Below are positions 1 through 8,640 of a stretch of 39,372 bases of DNA, one piece after another (the first letter of the stretch is position 1; each line of letters opens with the position of its first letter). The DNA comes from [Clostridium] symbiosum ATCC 14940 (GTDB taxonomy: Bacteria; Bacillota; Clostridia; Lachnospirales; Lachnospiraceae): NCBI RefSeq assembly GCF_000466485.1, contig NZ_KE993038.1, positions 7,492 to 46,863 of the forward strand. The letters are read 5' to 3'. Below the pieces are notes generated by a model that did no database searches, had not been told where the DNA came from, and saw only the letters and a program-made list of their open reading frames with translations. Both the position numbers and the translations under genes were made by a program.

Positions 1-32
1 TAACAGGAGAACTTTCCTGTTAAATTAAAAAA

Positions 33-322
33 ACCCGTCCTTGACAGAAAAATAGAATCTGTCAAGGACGGGTATCACAGACCCGCGGTGCCACCTTGAT
101 TCATGGATCAAATCCATGCGCTTTGCGAGATACTAACATATCTCCGGCAACTGACGTATGCCCCACGTCACAGAATACTCGGCAGCAACGCTGCTTTTGA
201 CTGTGCCCTCGGCGGTCCATTTGGCAATCTGCATTTCGATCCGGTTCTCAGCATCCCGGACTCTCTGTGCGCGCATAATTACTTTGATCTCCGCTTCATC
301 GGTTTAAGCTAATAAATTGTTA
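33..322 (-). promoter_or_regulatory. T-box riboswitch leader with intrinsic terminator
   Basis: On the minus strand positions 95-83 read GGTGGCACCGCGG, the conserved T-box sequence that pairs with the acceptor end of uncharged tRNA. It is followed by a terminator: a 15-bp perfect stem (73-59 with 47-33) and then a run of T at 33-27. Upstream, the Stem I landmarks AGTA, AGAGAG and an apical hairpin with TCCGG/CCGGA arms are visible. A UGG triplet (plus positions 219-217) precedes A and a CCGC strand that can pair with GCGG, so it is a candidate tryptophan specifier; that reading is tentative. The regulated gene is leftward, outside the window. A further hairpin with 8-bp arms lies at 22-1. Confidence 0.93.
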
Positions 323-328
323 TTGTAA

Positions 329-357
329 AATATACTATGTTTAAAATGATTTGTCAA
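329..357 (-). promoter_or_regulatory. Promoter of the T-box leader
   Basis: On the minus strand TTGACA (357-352), a 17-nt spacer and TATATT (334-329) form a near-consensus sigma-A promoter. Transcription would start near 322, just before the Stem I region of the T-box leader. Confidence 0.85.
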
Positions 358-381
358 TTATTTTTTTAAGATTTTTAATGA

Positions 382-560
382 TATCAGCCGTTACTGTTCA
401 CATGGTTATGTCCCGCGAGGTGTTTGCGTGCGTTTTCTGCGCGAAAATCCCGAGTTACACGGCGCGAAACTGCGTTTTATGCAGTTTCTGTGCATCGCGA
501 AGCGTGTTATTGTTTACATCATGCCGCTTTTTGGCATGGTGTGAACAGTAACTATCAGCC
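382..560 (+). mobile_element. Family 1 MITE-like repeat, copy A, with target duplication
   Basis: The element runs 390-552 (163 bp) and is bounded by perfect 12-bp inverted ends, GTTACTGTTCAC and GTGAACAGTAAC. The 8-bp sequence TATCAGCC flanks it directly at 382-389 and 553-560, a target-site duplication. The inner part carries the family core: GCGAGGTGTTT, a small hairpin, then CGAAAATCCCGAGTT. It has no credible coding capacity; short open frames here are incidental. It sits 7 bp past the stop codon of the DUF2752 gene and upstream of the T-box promoter. Confidence 0.9.
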
Positions 561-567
561 GTAGGTT

Positions 568-969
568 TCATGGCATTGGCTGCATCCAGGTAAAACCGGG
601 CAGATTGCGCAGGATGCCGAACAGGAGCAGAATGACGGTCATGCCGGCCAGGAGCCAGGTCTGAAACCGCGTCAGCCGGCCGTTTCCGGTCTTTACATAG
701 CGCACGGCTGTCTGAATGGCAATTGCCAGTCCGGCCGGCAGCAGCAGAAAGATGGCGGCATTGGCCCTGAAGGCCGATACAAAGTCCAGGCGAAAGAGCG
801 CCAGACACATGCGGCTTACACCGCATCCGGGACAATATAAACCGGTTATCTGATGAAACATGCAGGGAATCAGGGGGCGTCCCGCCAAATTACAGATTAA
901 TAAATAAAACAGACCGGCTCCTGCGAGCCAGCCTGTCCTGATACAAAGCTTTTTAAAACGGTTACGCAT
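568..969 (-). CDS. DUF2752 family membrane protein
   Basis: The 133-residue protein has the DUF2752 signature CPGCGVSRM (residues about 47-55), in which a Cys-x2-Cys-Gly-x2-Arg motif follows a first membrane segment. About three hydrophobic segments are visible (roughly residues 12-30, 65-88 and 103-120). The biochemical role of the family is not established. The start overlaps the end of the DUF4234 gene by 8 bp, so the two are probably translated together and may form one membrane module; that last point is inference. A family 1 repeat lies immediately after the stop codon. Confidence 0.85.
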   Translation of the reverse strand: MRNRFKKLCIRTGWLAGAGLFYLLICNLAGRPLIPCMFHQITGLYCPGCGVSRMCLALFRLDFVSAFRANAAIFLLLPAGLAIAIQTAVRYVKTGNGRLTRFQTWLLAGMTVILLLFGILRNLPGFTWMQPMP

Positions 970-1306
970 CCGGCAGATACTTATTCAGCTCATACTGCAA
1001 AAGAGAATAGGCTACGATGCTGAAGCCAAACAGACTGAGAAGCAGATAAACAACCGGCGCGCTGCCCCTCGGCTCACCGTGCTGTTCGTGCAGCATCTCG
1101 ACAGCATTTCCCATCTGATACATCCAGAACAGGGAGTAGATTCCGCAGGTGATTAGTGAGAACAGAAAGACTGTCCCTCCGCTGGTGCCTATTCTTCCGG
1201 ACAGAGCATTCGTCTCGTCATTCAGTACAATCATCCAGTAAATCCCATAGATTCCGCATGTTACAAAAAGCAGTAAAATACACACTGCAATATTGCGCTG
1301 TTTCAT
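962..1306 (-). CDS. DUF4234 family membrane protein
   Basis: The 114-residue protein carries the repeated CGIYGIYW / CGIYSLFW pattern with LNDE between, typical of DUF4234 proteins. Each pattern lies in a hydrophobic helix, and a third helix occurs near residues 85-105. A strong AAGGAGGAAC ribosome site precedes the ATG, which fixes the start. It is the first gene of a two-gene unit with DUF2752. Function is unknown; the family is considered membrane-embedded. The space between it and mgsA (1307-1384) holds only weak hairpins. Confidence 0.85.
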   Translation of the reverse strand: MKQRNIAVCILLLFVTCGIYGIYWMIVLNDETNALSGRIGTSGGTVFLFSLITCGIYSLFWMYQMGNAVEMLHEQHGEPRGSAPVVYLLLSLFGFSIVAYSLLQYELNKYLPDA

Positions 1307-1384
1307 TGGTTAGTTCCTCCTTGGTACAGTCTTTAAATACACGGCTTTGATTCCGTCACAGGAACGGCGGTTAATCGCCGGAGC

Positions 1385-1849
1385 CTACAGAGTCTGTGCT
1401 CTGTCTTTGATATTCTGATGAAAATTGATAATGTCGTGTTCATATTCCTGATCCATAAGACTGGACGTAATCATGAAATCAGCCGTCGCCTTATTGTTGG
1501 CTATGGGGATATCATATACCTGAGCAATTCTGAGAAGCGCCTTTACGTCGGGATCATGGGGCTGTGCGGTAAGAGGGTCGGAAAAAAAGATGATAAAATC
1601 AATCTGTCCCTCCACAATCTTAGCTCCAATCTGCTGGTCACCGCCCAGAGGGCCGCTGTTATAGCCCTTTACCGGAAGACTTGTATAGTCTGTGATCATC
1701 CTGGCGGTGGTTCCTGTTCCGCATAAAAAATGCTTCTTCAGGATCTCCTTGTTCTCCTCGCACCAGTTAATCAGCTCCTTCTTTTTATTATCATGGGCAA
1801 TTAATGCTATATTTTTTTGTTTTCCGATAGTCATCGTTAAATAATCCAT
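1385..1849 (-). CDS. mgsA: Methylglyoxal synthase
   Basis: MgsA converts dihydroxyacetone phosphate to methylglyoxal and phosphate, a cytoplasmic bypass that relieves sugar-phosphate stress. Starting at the ATG at 1849 (AGGAGAG ribosome site at 1864-1858), the 154-residue product keeps the family key residues at the E. coli numbering: His19-Asp20, the GTGTT loop at 44-48, Asp71 in SGPLGGDQQIG, Asp91, His98 and Asp101. A longer upstream reading starting MRRRVIN would include the ribosome site and is unlikely. The gene is transcribed alone, leftward, from its own promoter. No neighbour explains a special role. Confidence 0.96.
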   Translation of the reverse strand: MDYLTMTIGKQKNIALIAHDNKKKELINWCEENKEILKKHFLCGTGTTARMITDYTSLPVKGYNSGPLGGDQQIGAKIVEGQIDFIIFFSDPLTAQPHDPDVKALLRIAQVYDIPIANNKATADFMITSSLMDQEYEHDIINFHQNIKDRAQTL

Positions 1850-1873
1850 ATTAATCACTCTCCTTCTCACTGA

Positions 1874-1901
1874 TTTTTACATAAATTGGCATAAATGTCA
1901 A
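1874..1901 (-). promoter_or_regulatory. Candidate mgsA promoter
   Basis: On the minus strand TTGACA (1901-1896) is followed 16 nt later by TAAAAA (1879-1874), with TG just upstream of the -10 element. It lies about 30 bp before the mgsA start. The -35 element is strong and the -10 weak. Confidence 0.55.
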
Positions 1902-1951
1902 GAAAAGCGGTATTATTGCATGTTTTCTCTGTTTATCTGAAACAATCGTTC

Positions 1952-2118
1952 AGACGAAAGACTCCGCCGGGGGTATCGGCCCCGTCCACTGGCCTGCGGC
2001 CGCTGAGTGTCTCATGCGTTAAGTGCGGGCCGGCCTGCCGGAAACACGCAGTGGCCGCGACAGGGCCCCCCCTCACCACACCGGACATGATCCGTTCCGG
2101 ATGCGTCCTCCGGGCCTC
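1952..2118 (+). repeat. Family 2 dispersed repeat, long copy
   Basis: This GC-rich non-coding stretch starts with GACGAAAGACTCCGCC. Its first 60 bp are nearly the same as the reverse complement of 8628-8684. Its last part (about 2066-2110, CCCCTCACCACACCGGACAT and onward) matches the reverse complement of 39310-39352. Several inverted segments are present, such as CCGGA..TCCGG near 2081-2102. Together with flanking AT-rich DNA it fills the space between mgsA and the sensor kinase. No protein-coding signal is seen. Confidence 0.75.
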
Positions 2119-2162
2119 AGTTATTAATTATAACATTATATTGTAAAGTCAGCTGTTTCAGC

Positions 2163-2188
2163 ATGTAAAAGTATGGTATAATGATCGC
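2163..2188 (+). promoter_or_regulatory. Extended -10 promoter of the sensor kinase
   Basis: TATAAT at 2177-2182 is preceded by TGG, an extended -10 form; no clear -35 box is seen. The surrounding words TAAAAGT, TGGTATAATGAT and GCA recur almost unchanged at 24583-24606, before the LOR/SDH gene. Confidence 0.55.
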
Positions 2189-2270
2189 ATAGCATTATAC
2201 TGTGCAAAAAGGTTTCTGCGTCCACCGCAGGATGAAAATCAGGATACGATTCAGAATGAAGGAGACAGAT

Positions 2271-4447
2271 GTGGATAAGCCAGGCATAGGCAGCCGTGCC
2301 ATATTAAGAACCGTCATATCGGTTGTCTGTATTTTTGTAACGGGAATTCTTCTTTTCTATGCATATAATAATATTACGAAAAGCATGAGCGCGAGCAATC
2401 TCAGAAGAGTGGCACAGCAGAACATAACTGTTTATGATATACGTTTTTCGGATAACAGGAGCATGCTCCGCAATATCAGCGGGACTTTAAAAATGTTTAA
2501 CCAGATGGACAGAGAGCAGCTTTCTCGTTATCTGGATAAAAATGCGGCGGAAAACCATCTTTTCGGCATCTATCTGATAGACAGTGAGGGATATATATCC
2601 GGAAAAGATGGGGGCGGAAGAAGATTCAGCCTTCCTCTGACTTGGACCGTCTCCTTAAGGAGAAGGAAGATGTCTTCAGGGTCGGGGTTTTTAATAATTC
2701 GGAGGACGCTGTTTTTGTAGGTATTCCTGTGGAGCCATATGAGGTGGCGGGAGTGCAGGTAGCGGCCGTAGCAATGGCATACAGTAATGCCTCCCTGTAC
2801 GAAAATCTTAATGAACAGCTTTATGACGGGGCGGCAACTATTATACTGGCCGACGGGTATGGACATGCATTTATGCGTACCGTTGGAAATATGTCACCCG
2901 GTGAGACATTCTACAGTGTGGAGACTTATTTTGGGGAACTGTCATTTACAAACGGAATCGTGCTTTCGAATATAACAGAGCGGGCAATACAGGGAAAAAG
3001 CACTACCGTATGGGCAAAAGACGGGAAGGTGGAATACTGTATCAGCGTGCTTCCGTTTAAAAGCATGGACGGCTATCAGATTTTTATGGTGCCGGCGGAG
3101 GTGATTAAGGCGGCGGTCAGCGACAACCTGAGAAAAGTGCTTGTTAACTGCGGAATGAGCCTTGTCCTTGTAGCGCTCACGCTCATTTATTTTAATTTAT
3201 ATACTTACAGACGTGATAAGGGGCAATATCTTGAGATTATCCGTGCAAAAGAAGAAGCCGAGGCTGCCAACAGGGCTAAAAGCATGTTCCTTTCCAATAT
3301 GTCACATGACATAAGGACGCCGATGAACGCCATTATAGGAATGACACGGATTGCGCGGGAAAATATTGGCGATGGGGAACGGGTGGAGGACTGCCTGAAG
3401 AAGATAGATATCTCTTCCAGGCTGCTCTTGGGAATAATCAATGATGTGCTTGATATGTCAAAGATTGAAGCGCGGAAAGTAGAATTGGCAAGGGAAGCTT
3501 TCTCGATGGGGGCCATGATCGATTCCAACCGGATGATTATGGAGAGACAGGCGGAGAACAAGCAGCTGACACTGGAATTCAAAAAGACGAATCTGAACCA
3601 TGATGCAGTCGTCGGAGACTCGGTCCGGCTCAGCCAGATTATCATGAATATTCTGAGCAATGCGGTAAAATGCACCCCGGAAGGCGGAAGGATAACGTTT
3701 GAGATTATAGAACTGCCCTGTACCCGTGAAGATTCCGGCCGGTACCGTTTCGTGATATCCGACACAGGGGTTGGGATGTCGGAGGAATTCCAGAAGCATA
3801 TTTTTGAACCTTTTACCCAGGAAAATGATTATGGAAGATCCAGATATAAAGGAACAGGACTTGGAATGGCCATTACAAAAAAACTGGTGGGGCTGATGGG
3901 AGGAACCGTTGAAGTTGAGAGCAGACAGGGGGAAGGGACTGTTTTCAGAGTGGAATTGGAACTGCCCCTGGCTTCCCAGGAGGAGGTTCAAAGCGGGACG
4001 AAGGAGCCGGAGGACTCCGTATTCCGGTCTCAGGAGCTTTTAGACAGTCTGGCCGGGAAGCGGTGCCTCATTGCGGAAGATAATGAGCTGAATGCGGAGA
4101 TTGCCGCCGCGTTTCTGGAAATGGCCGGGATTAAGAGTGAGAAAGCCTCAAACGGACAGGAGGCGGTTGAAATCTATAAAAGGAGGGAAACCGGATTTTT
4201 TGATATTATACTGATGGATATCCGGATGCCGGAAATGGATGGTTATGAAGCATGCAGGCAGATCCGGGGAGCCGGCCGGCGCGACAGTCTGACCATACCG
4301 ATTGTGGCAATGACGGCAAATGCATTCAGTGAAGACATTGAACTCGCCGGAAAAAGCGGAATGAATGCCCATCTGGCAAAGCCTGTTGATGCGGAGCAGA
4401 TGATATCTTTATTAAAAGAAGTGCTGGCAGGGGAGAAGAACGGTTAA
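2271..4447 (+). pseudogene. Hybrid sensor histidine kinase, frameshifted
   Basis: The parts in order are: a first membrane helix (from about 2300), an extracytoplasmic sensor region, a second membrane helix (about 3145-3200), a HisKA domain with the phosphoacceptor His codon at 3305-3307 in SNMSHDIRTPMN, a HATPase domain with DTGVGM and GTGLGM boxes, and a C-terminal receiver with the phosphate-accepting Asp codon at 4217-4219 (LMDIRMPEMDG). The proposed start is GTG 2271 after AAGGAGA. The reading frame breaks inside the sensor region: the first frame runs on to 2720, while the kinase frame is closed upstream by a TGA at 2585. One extra G in the five-G run at 2610-2614 would join them (reading ..GGRKKIQPSSDLDRLLKE). 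This may be a true mutation, phase variation or a sequencing error. No partner regulator gene is adjacent. Confidence 0.85.
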
Positions 4448-4564
4448 GACTGTTTCTTCTCCTTTCGTATTGCAGAAAAAGGTTTGTCCGAAGCAATAAA
4501 GATACTTTTAAGATAAGCTGTAACAAAACTGCCGTAGAGCTGTCTTACAGGAAAAGGAGGAGAT

Positions 4565-5068
4565 ATGAACAACAGCGAATTTGAACTGGTTTATCAAAAA
4601 TATGCAAAACAGCTCTTCTATTTCCTGCTGAAATTATGCGGAGACTATGATATGGCGGAGGATTTGGCTCAGGAGACATTTATGAGAGCATATCAGAGCA
4701 TCGATTCCTTCAGAGGCGACTGCAGACTGGACGTATGGCTCTGCCAGATAGGAAAGAATTTGTTTTACAACCAGCAGCGCCGGGATGACAGGCTGGCTGG
4801 TTCCGACGGCATGGAGAAAATGCCGGGAAATGAAAATATAGAAGAAGCCACGATCCGCAGCCATATGGCAAGGGATGTGATAAAACAGGTGCGGACGGTA
4901 CCGGAGCCGTACCAGACGGTTTTCCTGCTGCGGATTATTCTGGAATATGATTATAAGAAAATAGGTGAATGTTACGGCAATTCGGACGTGTGGGCCAGAG
5001 TGGTGTTTTACCGTGCCAAAAACATGCTGCAGAAAAAATTAAAGGAGGAATTGCATTATGAAGTGTGA
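4565..5068 (+). CDS. ECF-type RNA polymerase sigma factor
   Basis: This 167-residue sigma-70 family factor of the extracytoplasmic-function type should direct core polymerase to a small regulon in response to an envelope signal. Region 2 (residues about 10-75) holds the usual AEDLAQETFMRAYQSIDSFR stretch, and region 4 (about 110-165) a helix-turn-helix beginning YDYKKIGECYG. AAGGAGG lies 6 bp before the ATG. The downstream gene overlaps by 11 bp and encodes a zinc-finger membrane protein, the standard sigma/anti-sigma arrangement. No ECF-type promoter motif was recognised upstream. Confidence 0.92.
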   Translation: MNNSEFELVYQKYAKQLFYFLLKLCGDYDMAEDLAQETFMRAYQSIDSFRGDCRLDVWLCQIGKNLFYNQQRRDDRLAGSDGMEKMPGNENIEEATIRSHMARDVIKQVRTVPEPYQTVFLLRIILEYDYKKIGECYGNSDVWARVVFYRAKNMLQKKLKEELHYEV

Positions 5069-5990
5069 AATTATACGGGATTTGCTCCCTCTTTATATTG
5101 AAAATCTGTGCAGTGAAGAGAGCTGCAGGGAGGTGGAGGCCCATCTTGCATCCTGCGGCCGGTGCAGGGCGGAATACCGGAATATGACGGCTGAGGTTCC
5201 GGTAGCGGAGACAGACGAGGAACGGGTTCAGAAAATTCTTAAAGAAGCAGATTTATTTATTAACAGTAAAAAAGAGGTGGAACGCTCTTTTGTGGATCGT
5301 GTACTCAGGGTGTTTAATTTAATTGTTTTCTGTCTGGCGGCAGTCTGCAATGTCCTGGCAGCGGTTGTTGTAATATTTGGATACGGATTGAGATATCCAT
5401 CAGTTTATCTGGATTATAAAGGATTTCTCCAGATCTTCATTATACTGTATGCTCTGTGCCCAACCGTAATAAGCCTGGTCAACCTTTGCATCATGAAACG
5501 GTATCCGGGACGGAAGAAAATACTCACCCGGGTACTTTCAGGCGTGCTGGTTCCGGCCGTACTGGCGGGCCTGATCGGTACGGTGTCCCTGTTTTTAATC
5601 CCGCCGTTTTGTTCCGCCACATCCCGGATAACGGCTTATATGAAAGTCGATAAGGATGTGGAGGACAGCGTACGGGCCGCTGCCGTTTGCTTTCCGGCTG
5701 CCGTTCCGGAGGCCGCAGAGGCCGCGGCTTACCATTACAGTAAATTTTCCACGCTGTTTGAAGACTCATGGGAGCTGGAGGCGGGGTGGAACCTTCCTAA
5801 GCAGGAGTTTGAAAGTGAGAAAAAGCGAATATCGGAACTCCGCGCCCTAAGCCGAAAGAGTGAGACGAAAAGCGGTACGGAGTATACGGTTTCCGGTATG
5901 GTTTATCCGGAAGGAGTTTCAGTGACGGTTATCTTTGATGATGCTGCGGGCCGGATTGAGTACCGGGCGCATTTCAGCGGGAGTAAGTAA
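5058..5990 (+). CDS. Anti-sigma factor with zinc-finger (zf-HC2) domain
   Basis: The N-terminal cytoplasmic part has the zf-HC2 pattern: Cys3, then HLASCGRC (His-x3-Cys-x2-Cys, residues about 29-36). Members of this family bind and hold an ECF sigma factor at the membrane. Three hydrophobic helices follow (about residues 88-115, 120-145 and 155-180), with a C-terminal domain of about 120 residues probably outside the cell that could sense the signal. The start lies inside the sigma gene (11-bp overlap, GGAGG at 5043), so the two should be made in coupled amounts. The signal is unknown. Confidence 0.87.
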   Translation: MKCEIIRDLLPLYIENLCSEESCREVEAHLASCGRCRAEYRNMTAEVPVAETDEERVQKILKEADLFINSKKEVERSFVDRVLRVFNLIVFCLAAVCNVLAAVVVIFGYGLRYPSVYLDYKGFLQIFIILYALCPTVISLVNLCIMKRYPGRKKILTRVLSGVLVPAVLAGLIGTVSLFLIPPFCSATSRITAYMKVDKDVEDSVRAAAVCFPAAVPEAAEAAAYHYSKFSTLFEDSWELEAGWNLPKQEFESEKKRISELRALSRKSETKSGTEYTVSGMVYPEGVSVTVIFDDAAGRIEYRAHFSGSK

Positions 5991-6071
5991 ACCGGGCCGG
6001 CGGTTATAGACACAAAGAATTTTTGTGGAAATAGTAAAATAATATTGTTTTAATTTGTAAATACGACATGC

Positions 6072-6120
6072 TATAATCAATTTGCTGAAACATACAGGAA
6101 CATTGAGCTTAGGAATGTTC
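6072..6120 (+). promoter_or_regulatory. Candidate promoter and small inverted repeat before the permease
   Basis: TATAAT at 6072-6077 lies about 155 bp before the permease start. Just downstream is an inverted repeat, GAACATT (6098-6104) and AATGTTC (6114-6120), placed where a repressor could block transcription. No regulator gene is adjacent, and the -35 box is unclear. Confidence 0.45.
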
Positions 6121-6231
6121 AAATTTAACAGAAGGCAGACGTGCCGATACTATCTGTATTGTTGTTTTGCGTTGTAATGCTGATCAGCCCACCGGAAAAA
6201 TTGTAAAACTTATCTGAAAGGGAAATGTTAC

Positions 6232-7485
6232 ATGAATAGCATGTTTATAGCGTTATTGATTCTTGCGGTCACGATCGCACTGTTTATCTGGGAGCCGATT
6301 CCAATTGTAGTTACGGCCATCGGCGCCTCCATCCTGTATGCCTATACGGGAATTATAGAAGTGAATACGATTTTCAGCGGTTACAACAGTACTACCATTG
6401 TGCTGCTGGCCGGAATGATGGTGGTGGGATCTTCCCTGTTCCATTCCGGCGTGACTGATATCATCGGAGAAAAGATGGTAAAAATTACCGGAAAAAGTGA
6501 GAGGAATATTATTCTGGCAACGCTTATCGTGTCCTGCGTTCTCAGCGCCGTATGCAGCAATATCGGCGTTATGGTGGCAATGGCGCCGCTCGTTACCGCG
6601 ATGTGTATCTCTGCCGGTTATGGGCCGTCAAAGGCCCTGCTGGCGCTGCTGTTCGGCTCCCAGTTCGGAGGATTTGTCACTCTGGTAGGCGTAGGTTCAA
6701 ACGCATCGGCGGCCGGTGTGATGCAGGAACTGGGATATGAACCGTTTGGCTTTTTCTCTATCACGCCTTTTGGAATCGGAATCTGCATCATCGGAACGCT
6801 CTTCTTTGCCTTTGTTGGCAGTAAGATGCTGCCGGATACCGGATATGTTCCTGAATTTGCCCAGACGGAGAAAAAGGAATTTGATAAAAAGAAGGCTGTA
6901 ATCTGCGGTCTTACCATGTTCTGTGTGCTGGCTGTGATTGCCTCCGGCTCTAAAAAGGTGCCGATGCATATTGCGGCGGTTGTGGGAGCCCTGGTAATTG
7001 TGGGTTCCGGCTGTATGAGTGTAAAGGACGCTGTTAAGGCAATCGACTGGAACTGTCTGATTCTTGTAGGAGCCTTAAGCGCTATCTCTTCCGGTATCAA
7101 GGAGTGCGGCGCAGGTGATGCCGTCGCCAATCTGATTATACGGATTCTCGGTGAACAGCCCAGCGCATTCATGATCAGCACGGTCATATTCTTTGCGGCG
7201 GTACTTTTGACACAGGTTATGTCCAATATTCCGACGATCCTCGTATTTATGCCGATTGGCCTCTCTATTGCCGAAAAAATCGGCGTCAGTCCATATCCGA
7301 TTGCCATGATTATAACTCTGGCCGGTGCGGCTTCCTATGCAACGCCCTTTGCCGCTCCCCAGAATATGATGACGGTCGGCTGGACAAAATATAAGTTCAT
7401 GGATTTTGTGAAGATTGGTGTCCCGATGGTACTGCTTACCTATGTGGTCGTCGTGGCCCTGATTCCCATTTTCCTTCCATACTAG
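6232..7485 (+). CDS. SLC13/DASS-type anion permease
   Basis: The 417-residue protein is hydrophobic throughout with about 11-12 membrane segments. It carries two related motifs typical of the divalent anion/Na+ symporter fold: VGVGSNASAAG (about residues 149-159) and MSNIPTILVFMPI (about 330-342), at similar places in the two halves. The family carries dicarboxylates, citrate, sulfate and similar anions; the substrate cannot be read from sequence. The start follows a GAAAGGGAAAT ribosome site. The next gene starts 18 bp after the stop and encodes a DUF6282 hydrolase-like protein, so the permease probably imports the compound that enzyme handles. Confidence 0.85.
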   Translation: MNSMFIALLILAVTIALFIWEPIPIVVTAIGASILYAYTGIIEVNTIFSGYNSTTIVLLAGMMVVGSSLFHSGVTDIIGEKMVKITGKSERNIILATLIVSCVLSAVCSNIGVMVAMAPLVTAMCISAGYGPSKALLALLFGSQFGGFVTLVGVGSNASAAGVMQELGYEPFGFFSITPFGIGICIIGTLFFAFVGSKMLPDTGYVPEFAQTEKKEFDKKKAVICGLTMFCVLAVIASGSKKVPMHIAAVVGALVIVGSGCMSVKDAVKAIDWNCLILVGALSAISSGIKECGAGDAVANLIIRILGEQPSAFMISTVIFFAAVLLTQVMSNIPTILVFMPIGLSIAEKIGVSPYPIAMIITLAGAASYATPFAAPQNMMTVGWTKYKFMDFVKIGVPMVLLTYVVVVALIPIFLPY

Positions 7486-7503
7486 TCAGACAGGAGGCAT
7501 GAG

Positions 7504-8346
7504 ATGAAAGAGCTGTTAAATGGGGCCTGGGATTTACATTTTCATACGGCTCCGGATGTCGTTCCCAGAAAATATACGGATCTCGAGCTGGCGGAGGAAT
7601 GGAGCGGCGCCGGTATGAAGGGAGGCGTTATCAAGTGCCATTATGCCGACACCACAGGCCGGGCTGCAATGCTTCGTTCGCTTTTCCCGGGACTTAAGGT
7701 GTACGGAGGGCTGGTGCTGAACCGTCAGGCGGGAGGATTGAACCCGGACGCGGCGGAACGGATGGCCCAGGCCGGGGGAAAATATCTCTGGTTTCCCACC
7801 ATGGATTCCCTGAGTTACAGAAAATTCCATCAGGGAGGCGGCACGGATACGGAACTTTCATCCTGTATTCAGGTATGCGAGGATGGAGGAAGGCTGCTTC
7901 CCGGAGCATATGATGTGCTGGATGTGGCGGCCAGGTACGGCCTGATAGTCGGAACGGGCCATGTGGGTGAGAAGGAAGGCGTTATGCTGGTCCGTGAGGC
8001 CGTCCGGCGCGGTGTGAAGAATGTGGTTCTGACCCATGCCGAAAACCCGGCTACCCGGTTCTCGGCCGAGGCCAGGAAGGAATGTATAAAGCTGGGAGCT
8101 TTCGTGGAACACAGTTGTTTTACTGTTTACCATAACCGGATTAGCTGGGAGGAGATGTCTGCCCAGATTAGGGAAAACGGGCCGGAACACAGCCTGCTGG
8201 TTACTGATTTCGGACAGTTGAATTCACCCGGTTCGGCAAGAGGCCTTACAGAATTTGCAGAGGGGCTTATAAAGCACGAGATTAAGGAAGCGGAGATTGA
8301 AATGATGATAAAGGAAAACCCGGCCGCCCTTATGGAAGCAGATTGA
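7504..8346 (+). CDS. DUF6282 family protein, amidohydrolase/PHP-like
   Basis: The 280-residue protein begins with the metal-site pattern DLHFHTAPD (residues 10-18). Later it has GTGHV (about 157-161), THAENP (about 179-184) and VTDFGQ (about 237-242), spaced like the His and Asp ligands of metal-dependent hydrolases in a TIM-barrel fold. This matches DUF6282, whose substrates are not defined. AGGAGG precedes the ATG closely and the gene is tightly coupled to the permease upstream. Hydrolysis or lactone opening of the imported compound is inference. No clear terminator follows. Confidence 0.75.
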   Translation: MKELLNGAWDLHFHTAPDVVPRKYTDLELAEEWSGAGMKGGVIKCHYADTTGRAAMLRSLFPGLKVYGGLVLNRQAGGLNPDAAERMAQAGGKYLWFPTMDSLSYRKFHQGGGTDTELSSCIQVCEDGGRLLPGAYDVLDVAARYGLIVGTGHVGEKEGVMLVREAVRRGVKNVVLTHAENPATRFSAEARKECIKLGAFVEHSCFTVYHNRISWEEMSAQIRENGPEHSLLVTDFGQLNSPGSARGLTEFAEGLIKHEIKEAEIEMMIKENPAALMEAD

Positions 8347-8640
8347 GGAATGTTCTTGGCGGATTCCCATATCCCCTCTGCAATTGATTTGGCCTACTTC
8401 CCCGGTTCAGGTTTTTGCCGGATCCATAAGACGCAGGCGAAGATTTTCGCGGCACCGGACCCGGCCCGCTTCTGACGCTGATTTTAAATCCGGTATTCCT
8501 CTTCCGGCCCTAATTCCGCTCATCTATTTAAACATCAAATCGATTAAATTCCCAACAACAACACTCAAACAACAACATCAGTCCATATCTATCATACATC
8601 CAACAATATCTATCCCATATAGAAACGCTCAGCAGCCGCA
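8347..8640. other. Intergenic region with A/C-rich low-complexity tract
   Basis: No gene is supported here. The first part is GC-rich with weak hairpins. Positions 8520-8625 are an unusual tract made mostly of A, C and T with many CAACA and ATC words on the plus strand and very few G. It borders the family 2 repeat on its right. Open frames across it on both strands lack ribosome sites and have no recognisable product. Confidence 0.6.

Noticed and set aside
103-312. 69-residue open frame on the plus strand
   Set aside because: It lies entirely within the T-box leader read in the wrong direction, and has no ribosome site.
2642-4447. Kinase half as a separate gene starting at TTG
   Set aside because: The sensor domain would be cut in half and there is no ribosome site; a one-base frameshift in a single gene fits better.
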